Source: Asterias rubens (lineage: Eukaryota; Echinodermata; Asteroidea; Forcipulatida; Asteriidae). From it: a DNA stretch of 64,000 nt. The notes below the pieces were generated by a model. That model ran no database searches. It was not told the DNA's origin and saw nothing but the letters and a program-made list of their open reading frames with translations. The DNA lies in contig NC_047071.1 of NCBI RefSeq assembly GCF_902459465.1, positions 12,358,385 to 12,422,384 of the forward strand, written 5' to 3'. Below are positions 43,801 to 51,945 of the stretch, one piece after another. Both the position numbers and the translations under genes were made by a program. How positions within the stretch are numbered: the first letter of the stretch is position 1; the number at the start of each line of letters is the position of its first letter.

Positions 43801-43831
43801 CCCACGAGTAATCTTTAACCGCAATCGGCAT
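31728..43831 (-). CDS. DNAAF4: Dynein axonemal assembly factor 4 (DNAAF4 / DYX1C1), eleven-exon gene
   Basis: A cytoplasmic HSP90/HSP70 co-chaperone that helps pre-assemble axonemal dynein arms for motile cilia. Eleven exons join in frame into 410 residues (human 420). Residues 1-90 form a CS (p23-like) domain starting [13 protein letters not shown]. Residues ~92-190 are charged coiled coil ([20 protein letters not shown]). [13 protein letters not shown] at 237-249 is the signature linker, followed by [10 protein letters not shown] and [13 protein letters not shown]. Three TPR units follow at ~283-316, 317-350 and 358-392, including [22 protein letters not shown] and [11 protein letters not shown]. 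It lies head to head with STOML2 and tail to tail with PHM. Similarity to human DNAAF4 is from memory but runs the full length. Confidence 0.95.
31911..31958 (-). mobile_element. Repeat X, minus copy, part 1
   Basis: GGCCAGTAATTGGATGGAAA to CTTGCCTGGG. It resumes at 32666 after an insertion. Confidence 0.82.
31959..32665. mobile_element. 707-bp foldback element inserted in repeat X
   Basis: TAGCCTTGC...AGGCAGT and GGAGTGAATAATTCGACTGC-type ends are inverted, and an inner palindrome (AAGGCTGTCGGCCTGACG) is also present. GGG occurs on both sides (31956-31958 and 32666-32668), where the intact repeat X at 31385 has it once, consistent with a 3-bp target duplication. The open frames inside are overlapping and unlike any transposase I know. 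Confidence 0.85.
32666..32750 (-). mobile_element. Repeat X, minus copy, part 2
   Basis: GGGACACAAAAGTGCTCCTT to GTAGTTCCTGTGCAATG, the continuation of 31911-31958. Confidence 0.8.
33225..33520 (-). mobile_element. tRNA-headed SINE, family S copy 1
   Basis: AAGGGCGTCTCAAAGCACTT, CCATCTCAGCTCCCTGTGGA and the reverse-complement tRNA-like head (GTGTCACGACTGGGACTCGA). A relative is at 48778-49080. Confidence 0.75.
33529..33716. mobile_element. Foldback MITE, family D copy 2
   Basis: AAAGCCCCGTTCATACTTCC ... GGAAGTATGAACCAGGCTTT, with TGACGTCA-type sequences in both arms. It ends only 45 bp from DNAAF4 exon 10. Confidence 0.9.
33761..33866 (-). CDS. DNAAF4: DNAAF4 exon 10
   Basis: Residues 342-376: [20 protein letters not shown] then [15 protein letters not shown]. 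Acceptor TTCTTTAG, donor GTATTA. Confidence 0.95.
34132..34204 (-). CDS. DNAAF4: DNAAF4 exon 9
   Basis: Residues 317-341: [20 protein letters not shown] then DCSK, the second TPR. Acceptor TTGTAG, donor GTAAAC. Confidence 0.93.
34629..34709 (-). CDS. DNAAF4: DNAAF4 exon 8
   Basis: Residues 290-316: [20 protein letters not shown] then LDSKMHA. The donor is the weak GTATCC at 34628; the stronger-looking GTAAAA at 34641 would break the frame with exon 9. Confidence 0.88.
34895..36110. repeat. Degenerate and homogeneous 21-bp repeat block in DNAAF4 intron 7
   Basis: Between 35064 and 35666 about 29 units of 21 bp (TTGACTCTGAAAACAGGGGC plus C, or with GTGG) are nearly identical. The flanks to 34895 and 36110 contain decayed GACTTGGACAACAGGGACT-like units, suggesting old expansion with a freshly homogenised core. 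Long frames of SEN and LKT type peptides are open on both strands because 21 is divisible by three. Confidence 0.93.
36136..36236 (-). CDS. DNAAF4: DNAAF4 exon 7
   Basis: Residues 257-289 plus two bases: [29 protein letters not shown]. Acceptor TTTTCAG, donor GTAAGT. Confidence 0.95.
36312..36392 (+). mobile_element. Family A MITE, left end only
   Basis: TTAAAGGCACTGGACACCTT to CAACGTATGCATAAATTA. Confidence 0.75.
36718..36812 (+). repeat. Dispersed repeat shared with 25790-25885
   Basis: It ends 18 bp from DNAAF4 exon 6 and near its donor site. Confidence 0.85.
36830..36966 (-). CDS. DNAAF4: DNAAF4 exon 6
   Basis: Residues 211-256 with [20 protein letters not shown], the most diagnostic DNAAF4 peptide. 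Acceptor TTTGTAG, donor GTAGGA. Confidence 0.95.
37411..37556. mobile_element. Foldback element in DNAAF4 intron 5
   Basis: GCGTTCAATTAGCTTCCCTG with GGTCGACCC, and GACGTTTTTTCTTTCCAGGA, inverted at 37488-37556. Confidence 0.85.
37925..38085 (-). mobile_element. tRNA-headed SINE, family F copy 5
   Basis: Nearly identical over ~150 bp to 20206-20360. The tRNA-like head is cut after GTCGTGGGTTCGAATCCCAC. Confidence 0.85.
38134..38193 (-). CDS. DNAAF4: DNAAF4 exon 5
   Basis: Sixty bases, residues 191-210: [20 protein letters not shown]. Acceptor TTTAG, donor GTGAGT. Low similarity to human here, but the phases fit both neighbours. Confidence 0.85.
38194..39880 (-). other. DNAAF4 intron 4
   Basis: Open frames at 39065-39429 are AT-rich and unrecognised. 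A GC-rich MITE is at 39430-39726. Nothing else was identified. Confidence 0.65.
39430..39726. mobile_element. GC-rich MITE with ~34-bp inverted ends
   Basis: CATAGAGTTATATATAAGAA then CTAGAGGGCGCACT opens it; AGTGCGCCCTATAGTTCTTA then CATATAACTCTGTG closes it. The interior is markedly richer in CpG than the surrounding intron. Confidence 0.85.
39881..40043 (-). CDS. DNAAF4: DNAAF4 exon 4
   Basis: Residues 137-190: coiled-coil segment [20 protein letters not shown] ... [13 protein letters not shown] charged repeats. Acceptor TTTTAG, donor GTACAA. Confidence 0.94.
40130..40360 (-). mobile_element. tRNA-headed SINE, family S copy 2
   Basis: On the minus strand the head GGAGTGTCATGGCCTAACGG leads into a leucine-tRNA-like region and GTGGGTTTGAATCCCGGTCG, then ACACTTGCTACAAAAAAGTT. 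A plus-strand relative is at 52290-52545. Confidence 0.78.
40363..40420 (-). mobile_element. Family A MITE tip
   Basis: AGTGAGAAGACTGATCTGTG to AAGGTGTCCAGTGTTTTTAA; only one end remains. Confidence 0.65.
40607..40740 (-). CDS. DNAAF4: DNAAF4 exon 3
   Basis: Residues 92-136: [20 protein letters not shown] then [20 protein letters not shown]. Start of the coiled coil. Acceptor TGTCCAG, donor GTATGA. Confidence 0.94.
41015..41260 (-). mobile_element. SINE, family G copy 1 with tRNA-like head
   Basis: The reverse complement of GGTGCTGTGGCGCAATATGC (see 50665) is followed by the tRNA-like head GTGTCACGACTGGGACTTGA. Confidence 0.65.
41457..41607 (-). CDS. DNAAF4: DNAAF4 exon 2
   Basis: Residues 42-91: [20 protein letters not shown] ... 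[15 protein letters not shown], the second half of the CS domain. Acceptor TTCTTCAG, donor GTAAAG. Confidence 0.95.
41673..41840. mobile_element. Foldback element in DNAAF4 intron 1
   Basis: Arms TACGCCTCTCTTAATATTTA then TGCATGACGTCA and the inverse at 41800-41840; CCAAAATGAGGCTA/TAGCCTCGTTTTGG forms the inner stem. Confidence 0.85.
41930..42180 (+). repeat. GT-rich low-complexity region
   Basis: Irregular TGTTTG and GTTGGTG repeats. The 129-codon frame at 41939-42328 is an artefact of this composition. Confidence 0.85.
42955..43370. repeat. Cluster of GGCGCCACC hairpins
   Basis: ATGGCGCCACCACTTTTTCA recurs with changes at ~42999 and 43131, and inverted at ~43240-43325. The last forms a large hairpin (43189-43368) with GAGGTAAATTGGATA at its base. 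Confidence 0.75.
43709..43831 (-). CDS. DNAAF4: DNAAF4 exon 1
   Basis: Residues 1-41: [20 protein letters not shown] then [14 protein letters not shown], ending DDYLK in phase 0. Human begins MPLQVSDYSWQQT, which fixes the start. Donor GTGAGT. Confidence 0.95.
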
Positions 43832-44244
43832 TTTAAAATTGGAGAAATTTCTCTATATTTTAGTATTTCATTTCAAAACGATAGAGCTTTTCAACTTTTC
43901 GAAAGCTTGTGTTTTCGGCAAGACGACGACCTTTGACGTTTGACCTGTCAGCCTTCTTGCTGCTCTGAAAGCCAACACATGTAGTAGCCAATGGAAAACC
44001 TCGTTAGTCAGGAGCGAGAAAAAATTGCCCAATGACATAAGCCGTTACATGAAACAAAGACAATGTGAACTAAGGAGGGCGCTGCTGTTCGTAATAGTTG
44101 TGAATCACACGTGATGATGTAACTTGGAAGTAAACTATCTGGATCAATAGAGTTAGGCTTTCATCTCTCTCAGTTTTATTATTGAGACAACGATTTGGGT
44201 AATTCATTGATACCCCTGGTGAGACAGTCAAGAAAGGTCGAATA
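43832..44244. promoter_or_regulatory. Shared DNAAF4-STOML2 bidirectional promoter
   Basis: The start codons lie 413 bp apart, facing away. CCAAT occurs at 43988-43992 and 44030-44034, and an E-box CACGTG near 44108. X-box-like but imperfect sequences are GTAGCCAATGGAAAAC (43985-44000) and GTTACATGAAAC (~44045). No TATA box is seen. RFX and FOXJ1 control of dnaaf4 is known in other animals; it is an inference here. Confidence 0.7.
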
Positions 44245-44280
44245 ATGTTGTCTGTTATGAGGAATGCACGACTGGCGCAG
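44245..44280 (+). CDS. STOML2: STOML2 exon 1
   Basis: Residues 1-12, [12 protein letters not shown], phase 0, donor GTAGTT. The exon is too short for similarity; it is chosen from position, phase and presequence character. Confidence 0.8.
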
Positions 44281-47200
44281 GTAGTTTATTCCACTTCAAT
44301 TTTAAGATATTTTGTGTTAAATAATTATTACAAAATTAAATGTATAAAAAACAATTAGGCCAACAACTTGTTCCTGTGCATTTTTAATTATTATTAGTAC
44401 TCGAGTGAATGGGTATTCACCCGAGTGAAGTACTGTAACTTTTTTACTAATATGAATAATAATTCTTACCACCAACCGTTGATTCCAGTTTCAGCTGACA
44501 ATAATAATGATTTATTTAATTTTATTACTTATCCTTAAATAATATTATTAGAATAATAATATAACTGAATTTAATTTAATTAATTAAGTAAATGCAGTGT
44601 AGGTATTTGCTTTGCCTTCTAAAGGAAAGAATTTGCAACGGGAAAGATTGGCAGTTTGCAAAGGGAAAGACTTTGCCAAGGAATGGAGGAAGGAAATACA
44701 TCCATGTGCATTTCCTTCCTCCATGGGCCAAGTTAGCAAAGCCAAAACTATCGATACCATCTAGTTTATTGGTCAATTTTGGGTTGTTAAGCAGTTTACA
44801 ATTGGCCGATTCATGTATCAATAGATGGATTGCAATACGCTTCATTGACTGCCATATTTGATGTATTAACAAGGGAAAATGGCACGCGTGTATGCTCTGC
44901 ATGTGCACTTTTCCCTTGTTAATACATCAAAGATGGCGGTTGACGACGCGTATTGCAATCCATCTATACTTCAAATCTACAATTTTCTTCATGCTGTGTT
45001 TAACTCTAATAATAACTAAATGAATGTTGGCGATAACCCTTTAACTTCATGCCTTTGGTCCCGACCATCAGCGAGATGAGGGGTTATGATTATCACATCA
45101 GTATAAACTATATTTAATGTTAATCCCCACCCACCCTGCCACTACCAGAGTCGACAGGTACATTTTTCAGAGTGGACAAGTTCTTTCGGCTACATTGTCC
45201 ATACCAGGATATGTATGATAAATTTGTTGATTTATCACACCTTTTCTTCACTTTAGATTGCTGTCAATTTTAATAATGAACTTATGACAATAATGCTTGT
45301 TTTTTGTGTTTTCCTAGGGTCTTCTCCGCCGTCAGTGCATGTTAACATCAGAGGTACAAGTAAGGTCAGCGTCAGGTGGACAGGTCAATACGGTCATTCT
45401 CTTTGTGCCACAGCAGGAAGCATGGGTGATCGAGAGAATGGGCAGATTTCACAATGTGCTGAGTCCGGTAAGTGCTGAACAGTGTTGTAGCAAGATCTTA
45501 GTGGTGGGCTCTCAATCCAATTTAGTCCACCAAGGGTGAACGGTTCAACAAAAATATCCATTTTTAGATATGGGGCTATCTATTGCTAAGTGCAATCTGG
45601 GGGAAATCTGTGCTGCCGCATAGGGGTGTATTTTGCTCAGAGTGCTGGGCGAATTGTTTTAGTCCTTGGCAGGCCCGCCCAGCACTGCCCACCGTGGCTA
45701 CAACACTGGTGCTGACTAAAGCCCGGCTCATACTTCCTGCGAATGCGAATGCGACGCGAATTTGACGTAAATAGGACGTCACAACCCTCCTTTCGCAGCG
45801 ATTCGCAAGTGAGTTGAGCAAAGTTGAACTGCTGCGAATTATTCATTGCGAATTTGTGACGTCAACATTCGTATCGCATTCGCATTCGCAGGAAGTATGA
45901 ACCGGGCTTAACAGGAAAGGTTTTATTTGTGATCTTTGGATAAACCAAAACCAATGAGGAGATCTTGTGTGGGTTCCGTCCCGAATCGGTCAACACCCAA
46001 CGATTCAGGCCCGATATTTCATAGACAATGATGGAGGCAATTCGTCATTATTGCAAGGTCTAGATTTCAATAGTGTCTCGTACAATGGACCCTTCCCATG
46101 AAATATGCTAATTACATTCACGTATGCGTACAGACCCTGTTGGTTGGCAAACGCCATAGAGTTGTGCACTAAGCAGACGCACAATCGCTTCTGCGTCCTG
46201 CACCCATTAGCCGTGTACAAAACAGCGCGATGTTCCCTCAATTTGCCAACCAAAACGTTAGTGCGCACGCGCTATGTGCAATTTACACATTTCATGGGAA
46301 GGGTCTATTACTGGCTTAGTCACATGTTACAGCTATACTACATGTATAGAGACAGTTGCCAGGCCTGGAAATACACCCAGACCACAAAGGTCATGGCCCC
46401 TGTTTGCCCCTGGTCTTGGCCTTGTTGCCCTACAAAGTTTCCCATTGACTGTGAGCTTTTCCAATGGAAGTGCCCTTTGCAAAATGAAAATGGCCTTGCC
46501 CTTTCAACGTGTTCGAAGATGAAAATCCAGGCCTGATTTGCTATGTAAAATGGTTCAGGGCCAATTTTTGTACAGCAACCTCCAAATTGGCAAACCCTTT
46601 GTACCATTGTGCCATACATTTTCATTCAAACTTGTGTATGGGTGTTTGTCGTCTCTAACATTCTGAAGCATACATGTAAGCCTACATTCTAATGGCTGCC
46701 CTCTATACTCACTGGCCAATTTCTTATTCCAAAGATCTTTGTGATTGACAAGCTCAGTAATTTCTCTAATTTTTTTTTCTTTCTCCAGGGTCTTAATTTC
46801 CTGATTCCAGTACTCGACAAGATCAAATATGTTCAGAGTCTGAAGGAAATCGCTATTGATATACCAGAACAGAGTGCTATCACAAATGGTGAGGGAACAA
46901 ATTGAGTAAATAAACTTGTAAACATTCAGGCCTGGAATTCCATGGAGGCCATGGCCTTTGTTGCCCCTGGTCTTCCCTTGGTGCCCTTTCAACGCTTTCC
47001 CATTATAGACGTTAACATTTTACAATGGAAGTGCCCTTTGCAAATATAAAATGGCCTTGTTAACTCAAAGATGAAATTCCAGGCGTGTGCATCTTTCAAC
47101 TTGTAACTAAAAAAAATCAGCTGTTTGTTTCTGCATCTTTAAAGGCACTGGACACTATTGGTAATTTCTCAAAATAATTGGAGAGCCGTTGATAGTATAA

Positions 47201-50200
47201 AAACATTGTGAGAAACAGCTCCCTCTGAAGTGACGTAGTTTTTGAGAAAGAAGGTATTTCTCACTAAGATATTTGAATTAAAATCAAGACCTCAGCTGAG
47301 GTTTTGAATTCAAGGCATCTGAAAGCACACAACTTGTGCAATTTCGACGACCAGTTGAGTCCAAATTTTCACAGGTTTGTAATTTTATGCAAATGTTGAG
47401 AGGACTGGTCTTTGACATATACCAAAGGTGTCCAGTGTCTTCAATTGAGATGAAGTAACGTTAAGTTAAATAAAACCAATTTGTAATTTTTTTTCTTTCA
47501 GACAATGTAACTCTTCGCATAGATGGTGTGCTGTATCTAAGAGTGACTGATCCTTACAAGGTGAACATACTGAAACTGCAATTTATTCAATTTGTTGGGT
47601 CTGATCAAGGAGGACAAAAACAATGATTATACTCGGTTGGGATTGGAACCCACTACCCTTGTATTTCTAGAGCAGATGTCTTACCACTAGACCACTGAGC
47701 TAGCCCAGTGGCTAGAAGCAGTTCAAATCATATGTATAATAGCAGCAGGTACCGCAACGATTTAAAAGATGTTAGTTTCGCATCGGGATTAAGAACTGCA
47801 CCTTGGTTTTACCCTTACACTAAAAGCACTGTATACTCGGTACTTTCCGACCTCTTGCATTGCTACATGTACATCAGGTACATCTTACCACTTTACCTCC
47901 GTACTGAGCATAGTGCTTAAAACACATCGGTGTCTGGGTAAAATTTTGTTTATTCTTCATACCCAATGCAAAAGTATACCGATCAAATTTTAATTGCTCT
48001 AAAACTATAACACTATCAGTATAACCATTGTAAAACTATTTCTTCAATTATAAACATTGTATAACTATTTCTTCATTATAATACTGTAAAACTATTTCTT
48101 CAATATAACCATTGTAAAACTATTTATTCAGGCAAGTTATGGCATACAGTGCTTAATACTGATACAAAAATCGGTGTAAGGGTAAAAACAAATGCTATTC
48201 TTTATCCCCTATGCACAAGTTTCATCTATCAAATTTTCTGTGAAACTGTTACAACTATTAAGAGTGAATACCAAACGGATACCTTCCCTTTAATCATTGT
48301 AAAACTATTTCTTTAGGCGAGTTATGGTGTAGAGGACCCAGAGTATGCAGTGACTCAGTTAGCACAAACCACCATGAGATCTGAGATCGGTAAAATCACC
48401 TTGGATCAAGTCTTCAAGGAGAGAGAGTCGCTTAATATCTCTATAGTAGGTGGGTATAAGACACTTTTTAGGCCTGTATGCTTCATTTTTGAAATGGCAA
48501 GGGCACCAAGGCATTTTTTCCTTAGTAGAGGGCACTCTAGGAGGTAAATTAATTTCCACTGGAGCATTTCAAGGGCACCAAGGCAACTACTAGGGGGGCC
48601 TTCATTGCCTCCCTGAAGTATCAGTCTGGTAACGAAACCAAGGATGCCTCATAAGTGAACTTAATTACTGTAGCTCGCAAGCCTGAGGAAACCTGTAAAC
48701 AAGGGTGCTTGCTTTGTGAACCAGAAACAACAGGGTTAGCCCCTACTCTCCATGATAATAATTATAATAATAATATTTTTTTATATAAAGCGCTTTATTA
48801 GAGCCCGAAGGGCGTCTCAAAGTGCTTTCAACATTATTATCGCTGGTCACTGGGCTTTGAATCATTCCTTAAACCATCTCAGCTCCCTGGGGAGTAAACA
48901 GCCAGTGGTGTGAGTTGCCGCACTCCAAGCTAATCATTCACATAAACCATCTCTGCCCTCACAGGTACCCATTTTAACCCTTGATGGAGAGAAGCAATGG
49001 TTAAGTGTCTTGCTCAAGAAGACGAGTGTCACGGCCAGGGTTTTGAGTCCAACGCTCTTATTCGCTTGGCCCAACACCCCCATAAGTGTTCTGGGTTTCA
49101 TTTTCAGGTTAAGAGTAGCACAACCCATTGAGCATTCTAGTCTTGCCTCATGGGTGTTTTTTTTTACCAAAACTGGCTCCTAAGTTGTTGCAACTCTCTC
49201 AGTAAACAATTTTGACACTCTACACTTCCTCCTCCTCCTTCCACTCCACAGAGGCCATAAACAATGCTGCCGTGGAGCCATGGGGCATCAAGTGCCTCCG
49301 CTATGAAATCAAAGACATTGAGCTTCCAGACAAGGTGCAGGAAGCCATGCAGATGCAGGTTGAAGCTGAGAGGAAAAAGAGAGCCGTCATATTACAGTCT
49401 GAAGGTACGTTATCGGACACAGATCAGGGCCTAACAATTTCATAGAGCTGCATTGGCAGAAAATATTGCTTAGCAAGTGTCTGCTAAACAGAAATGAGCA
49501 GGTTACCAGCCATAAAGCCTTCATGCCACATGGCAGTTCACCTGGTAACCTTGTTCTGGTAAACACCATTTTGCTGTGCTTAGCTACTTTTTTTTACTTC
49601 TCTGCAGCTCTTTACAATTTTGCCCTGTGAGGTTGAGAAGGAAAAGTTTGATGGGATGTATGTCTTTGGTTAACTTTTATTTTTGGTTGATTCAAGAAAA
49701 ATATAGTTTTTAATGTGTGTGCACAGTATTCCTGAAAATGATTATGATGATTTTGCCATGCTTATTTAAATTGCCTCGCCATGGAATTGGAAACTTCGGG
49801 AGTGTAGGTTGAAATAGATATACATGTACCTGGAAATTTAGGACAATGAACAGTTAAGTCTGCTGCCACCTAATGCCCGCAAAAGACTACAGTGGAATTC
49901 ACTTTGAAAGGAAATTTCCTAAGGTAGGACTTCTAAAATATTGTTTGTGCTGGTTTTTTTTGTAAATTGTATGAGCTATAATTTTAATTCTAATGCATTA
50001 ATCTACACACTTCTAGGTGTTCGAGAATCAGAAATCAATGTGGCAGAGGGAAAGAAACGAGCCAAGATCTTAGCATCCGAGGCCTTACAACGAGAGCAGA
50101 TCAACATGGCGTCTGGTGAAGCTAATGCCATCATCGCTAAGGCCCAGGCGCGAGCCGAAGCCCTTGCACTTGTAGCTGAAGCTATTGGGAAAAGGGTGAG

Positions 50201-51586
50201 AGTTTTTGTTGCCAGTGTTTGTGTTGAATGCGGTTCAGGCATCTTAATCCCAATGAGACTTCTCGAAATGAGTAGTATCCAAAAGGAGAAAGTGTCTAAA
50301 CCTGCCTTAATCCTAAATTTGGGGAGGTTATGGGTCTAGAATCATGGAATCCAAGCCTGCAACTCATTCTTGAGAATGTTCAAAATTGTCAAACTCCCAT
50401 AAATGTTTGTTTATGATTCGTGTGCAAACAGCAATTTTGAATTTGTTGTTAAAGAAGTATTTATATTTTGTGCACAGGACGGAGGTAATGCAGCTTCCCT
50501 GAATGTAGCCGAGCAGTACGTAGCAGCGTTTGGTCACCTCGCTAAAACGGGGAATACCATACTTTTACCGACTAATACAGGAGACATCAGTAGTATGGTT
50601 GGACAGGTAAGACAACGCAAAGCTCAGAAACAAAAATATACATGTTATATAACATTGGCAGCAAATTGCGCCACAGCACCTTGTAAACCATTACATGGTG
50701 CTCTGAATAGGAGTAGATCTCATAGTTCAATTGTAGTCCCACATCTTTCAGAGAAATACTGAATGTTGAAGCGCCTTGAGCGTAACTAAGTGACGGATAT
50801 GCGCACTATACAAAAAGCCACTATTGTTATTACTATGGTATTATAACATGTCTTGGGCATGGGTCTTACGCAAGGGAAGCCAGTTTGAAAAGCCTAGATG
50901 CAATAAGTGGAGAGACTGACCATTGTGTTGTTTGTACAAGCCATTTACTTAAAACTCCAACAGGCCACACGAATTATGGCACAAATCGCATAGTTGTGCA
51001 TTACAAAAATTAATTATTTGTTCATAAAGATGGCTGATTACACTTGTTGAGTGATTTTTTTGTGGGAACTATCTATAGGTCTGACTCGTGAAGGACTGCT
51101 GCCCAAAAGCTGAAGCAGAATTTCTCAACAAATAATGATAATAATTGAAATAGGTATCTAAATAGCGCCTTTACAAAGAGATCAAAGCGCTTAACTGAAT
51201 AAGACAAGAACAAATACAAAGGCAGGAGTTAATACGAGAACAAAATGATGTTGATTGGGATAGAGTTCCATAGTTAAGGACCAGCTATAAGAAAGTCTAC
51301 ATCTGAGATATATTGAACCTGTAGAAGAAGGAATAAAGACAAAAACACACAAATAATACTTTCTTGCATATCTCTCCACCAGGCAATGGCAATTTACGGC
51401 AATCTCAGTAACAAGCAAACGGCGGACGCACAAAAGGCCATAACGGACGGAATAGCAGAGGAGACGGAGAGAGAAGAACTCAAACTAATCAAATCAGCGG
51501 AGAAAGACCTGATGAGGAATATAAAGCAACAAGAAACAGAGCTCAGGAACAAATTCACAACATCGCCGGATCAGGATAAAAACTGA
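44245..51586 (+). CDS. STOML2: Stomatin-like protein 2, mitochondrial, nine-exon gene
   Basis: An SPFH/stomatin-family scaffold of the mitochondrial inner membrane that binds cardiolipin and prohibitins and organises proteases. Nine exons join in frame into 380 residues (human 356). Residues 1-~32 are Arg-rich and lack acidic residues up to E23, fitting a presequence ([22 protein letters not shown]). The SPFH domain covers ~36-200, with [56 protein letters not shown] and [16 protein letters not shown] coiled region ([32 protein letters not shown]) follows, then [17 protein letters not shown]. The C-terminal ~60 residues are charged and longer than in human. The match to human STOML2 is from memory and runs the full length. 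Confidence 0.96.
44281..45317 (+). other. STOML2 intron 1
   Basis: AT-rich, with hairpins at 44684-44725 and 44821-44967. Nothing else was recognised. Confidence 0.7.
44821..44967. repeat. Hairpin in STOML2 intron 1
   Basis: ATAGATGGATTGCAATACGC and TTGATGTATTAACAAGGGAA pair with their inverses at 44912-44967. Confidence 0.85.
45318..45467 (+). CDS. STOML2: STOML2 exon 2
   Basis: Residues 13-62: rest of presequence then [20 protein letters not shown]. Acceptor TTCCTAG, donor GTAAGT. Confidence 0.95.
45595..45715. repeat. Dispersed repeat shared with 26605-26728
   Basis: GTGTATTTTGCTCAGAGTGC ... CCACCGTGGCTACAACACTG. Confidence 0.65.
45717..45911. mobile_element. Foldback MITE, family D copy 3
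   Basis: TAAAGCCCGGCTCATACTTC ... GAAGTATGAACCGGGCTTAA; a closely similar interior to 33529-33716. Confidence 0.9.
46084..46309. mobile_element. MITE with ~23-bp inverted ends in STOML2 intron 2
   Basis: AATGGACCCTTCCCATGAAA and TTTCATGGGAAGGGTCTATT; CpG-containing interior; no ORF. Confidence 0.82.
46353..46535 (+). repeat. Dispersed repeat O, copy 1
   Basis: AGGCCTGGAAATACACCCAG, TGGCCCCTGTTTGCCCCTGG, AATGGAAGTGCCCTTTGCAA and a closing AAATCCAGGCCTG. A second copy is at 46926-47090, so the pair brackets exon 3. Confidence 0.75.
46789..46888 (+). CDS. STOML2: STOML2 exon 3
   Basis: Residues 63-95 plus one base: [31 protein letters not shown]. Acceptor TTCTCCAG, donor GTGAGG. Confidence 0.96.
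46926..47090 (+). repeat. Dispersed repeat O, copy 2
   Basis: CAGGCCTGGAATTCCATGGA ... GAAATTCCAGGCGTG, same orientation as 46353-46535. Confidence 0.75.
47139..47444 (-). mobile_element. Family A MITE, inverted
   Basis: TTTAAAGGCACTGGACACTA ... CCAAAGGTGTCCAGTGTCTT. Confidence 0.85.
47502..47560 (+). CDS. STOML2: STOML2 exon 4
   Basis: Residues 96-115: [20 protein letters not shown]. Acceptor TTTCAG, donor GTGAAC, phase 0. Confidence 0.96.
47626..47960 (-). mobile_element. tRNA-headed SINE, family F copy 6 (rearranged)
   Basis: On the minus strand GTCTAGTGGTAAGACATCTG leads to GGGTAGTGGGTTCCAATCCC; TTTCGCATCGGGATTAAGAA and later TCGGTGTCTGGGTAAAA show partial duplication. Confidence 0.65.
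48005..48150 (+). repeat. ~30-bp minisatellite derived from the exon 5 splice acceptor region
   Basis: CATTGTAAAACTATTTCTTC repeats about four times. The last unit runs on as ATTCAGGCAAGTTATGGCAT, copying the true exon 5 acceptor and first codons (TTTAGGCGAGTTATGG at 48313-48328). Confidence 0.85.
48317..48449 (+). CDS. STOML2: STOML2 exon 5
   Basis: Residues 116-159 plus one base: [20 protein letters not shown] then [20 protein letters not shown]. Acceptor CTTTAG, donor GTGGGT. Confidence 0.96.
48778..49080 (-). mobile_element. SINE, family S copy 3
   Basis: AGCCCGAAGGGCGTCTCAAA, CCATCTCAGCTCCCTGGGGA and GTGTCACGGCCAGGGTTTTG. Confidence 0.72.
49252..49404 (+). CDS. STOML2: STOML2 exon 6
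   Basis: Residues 160-210 plus one base: [20 protein letters not shown] then [17 protein letters not shown]. Acceptor CTCCACAG, donor GTACGT. Confidence 0.96.
49428..49625. mobile_element. Family E-like element in STOML2 intron 6
   Basis: GGGCCTAACAATTTCATAGA with GCTTAGC motifs and an eroded right end. Confidence 0.5.
49626..50016 (+). other. Rest of STOML2 intron 6
   Basis: No recognisable element. Confidence 0.5.
50017..50195 (+). CDS. STOML2: STOML2 exon 7
   Basis: Residues 211-270: [20 protein letters not shown] then the Ala-rich coiled region ending EAIGKR. Acceptor TTCTAG, donor GTGAGA. Confidence 0.95.
50478..50606 (+). CDS. STOML2: STOML2 exon 8
   Basis: Residues 271-313: [38 protein letters not shown]. 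Donor GTAAGA. Confidence 0.96.
50665..50830 (+). mobile_element. SINE, family G copy 2
   Basis: CACAGCACCTTGTAAACCAT, AGGAGTAGATCTCATAGTTC, and a tail AAGCGCCTTGAGCGTAACTA followed by TTATTAC. Confidence 0.75.
50831..51382 (+). other. Rest of STOML2 intron 8
   Basis: 51135-51330 contains GCGCCTTTACAAAGAGATCA then AAGCGCTTAACTGAATAAG, a SINE-tail-like sequence. The rest is unremarkable. Confidence 0.5.
51383..51586 (+). CDS. STOML2: STOML2 exon 9 (last)
   Basis: Residues 314-380: [20 protein letters not shown] then a Glu/Lys-rich tail unlike the short human one, ending at TGA. Acceptor CACCAG. Confidence 0.93.
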   Translation, partial: AMAIYGNLSNKQTADAQKAITDGIAEETEREELKLIKSAEKDLMRNIKQQETELRNKFTTSPDQDKN

Positions 51587-51620
51587 TGCATCTTAGCTTG
51601 AAACTCGCCCCCCCATCCAC

Positions 51621-51626
51621 AATAAA
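51621..51626 (+). other. STOML2 polyadenylation signal
   Basis: AATAAA 35 bases after the stop, followed by a T-rich stretch. Confidence 0.7.
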
Positions 51627-51654
51627 CTTTTTGATACCGAGTTAATGGCCGTTG

Positions 51655-51945
51655 GCTATGAGTAAGCAAGGGCGACTAGTTCAATTTACTACTCGACTAG
51701 TCTTGCCTCAAATTGTCGCCACTTTGACACCAGTTGCGACTAATTTTAAATTCCCGAGATGCATTGCGGCATAATGTTTGCCGCATGCGCAGCATAGTAA
51801 AATAGGATTGAAGTATTGTGTCACTAATGTCTGGTTGTGTTTCGTAAGTAAAATATGTTGTCATGAATAGTCGTGAGCGACACAATTGGTTCACCAAACA
51901 GGTAGTTGCGACTATTTTTGTAGTAGTCGTGGGGGCACGATTAGC
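51655..51945. mobile_element. Repeat P, copy 1
   Basis: GGCGACTAGTTCAATTTACT, TTCCCGAGATGCATTGCGGC, GTCGTGAGCGACACAATTGG and TTCACCAAACAGGTAGTTGC; homologous to 61876-62120. Confidence 0.85.
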
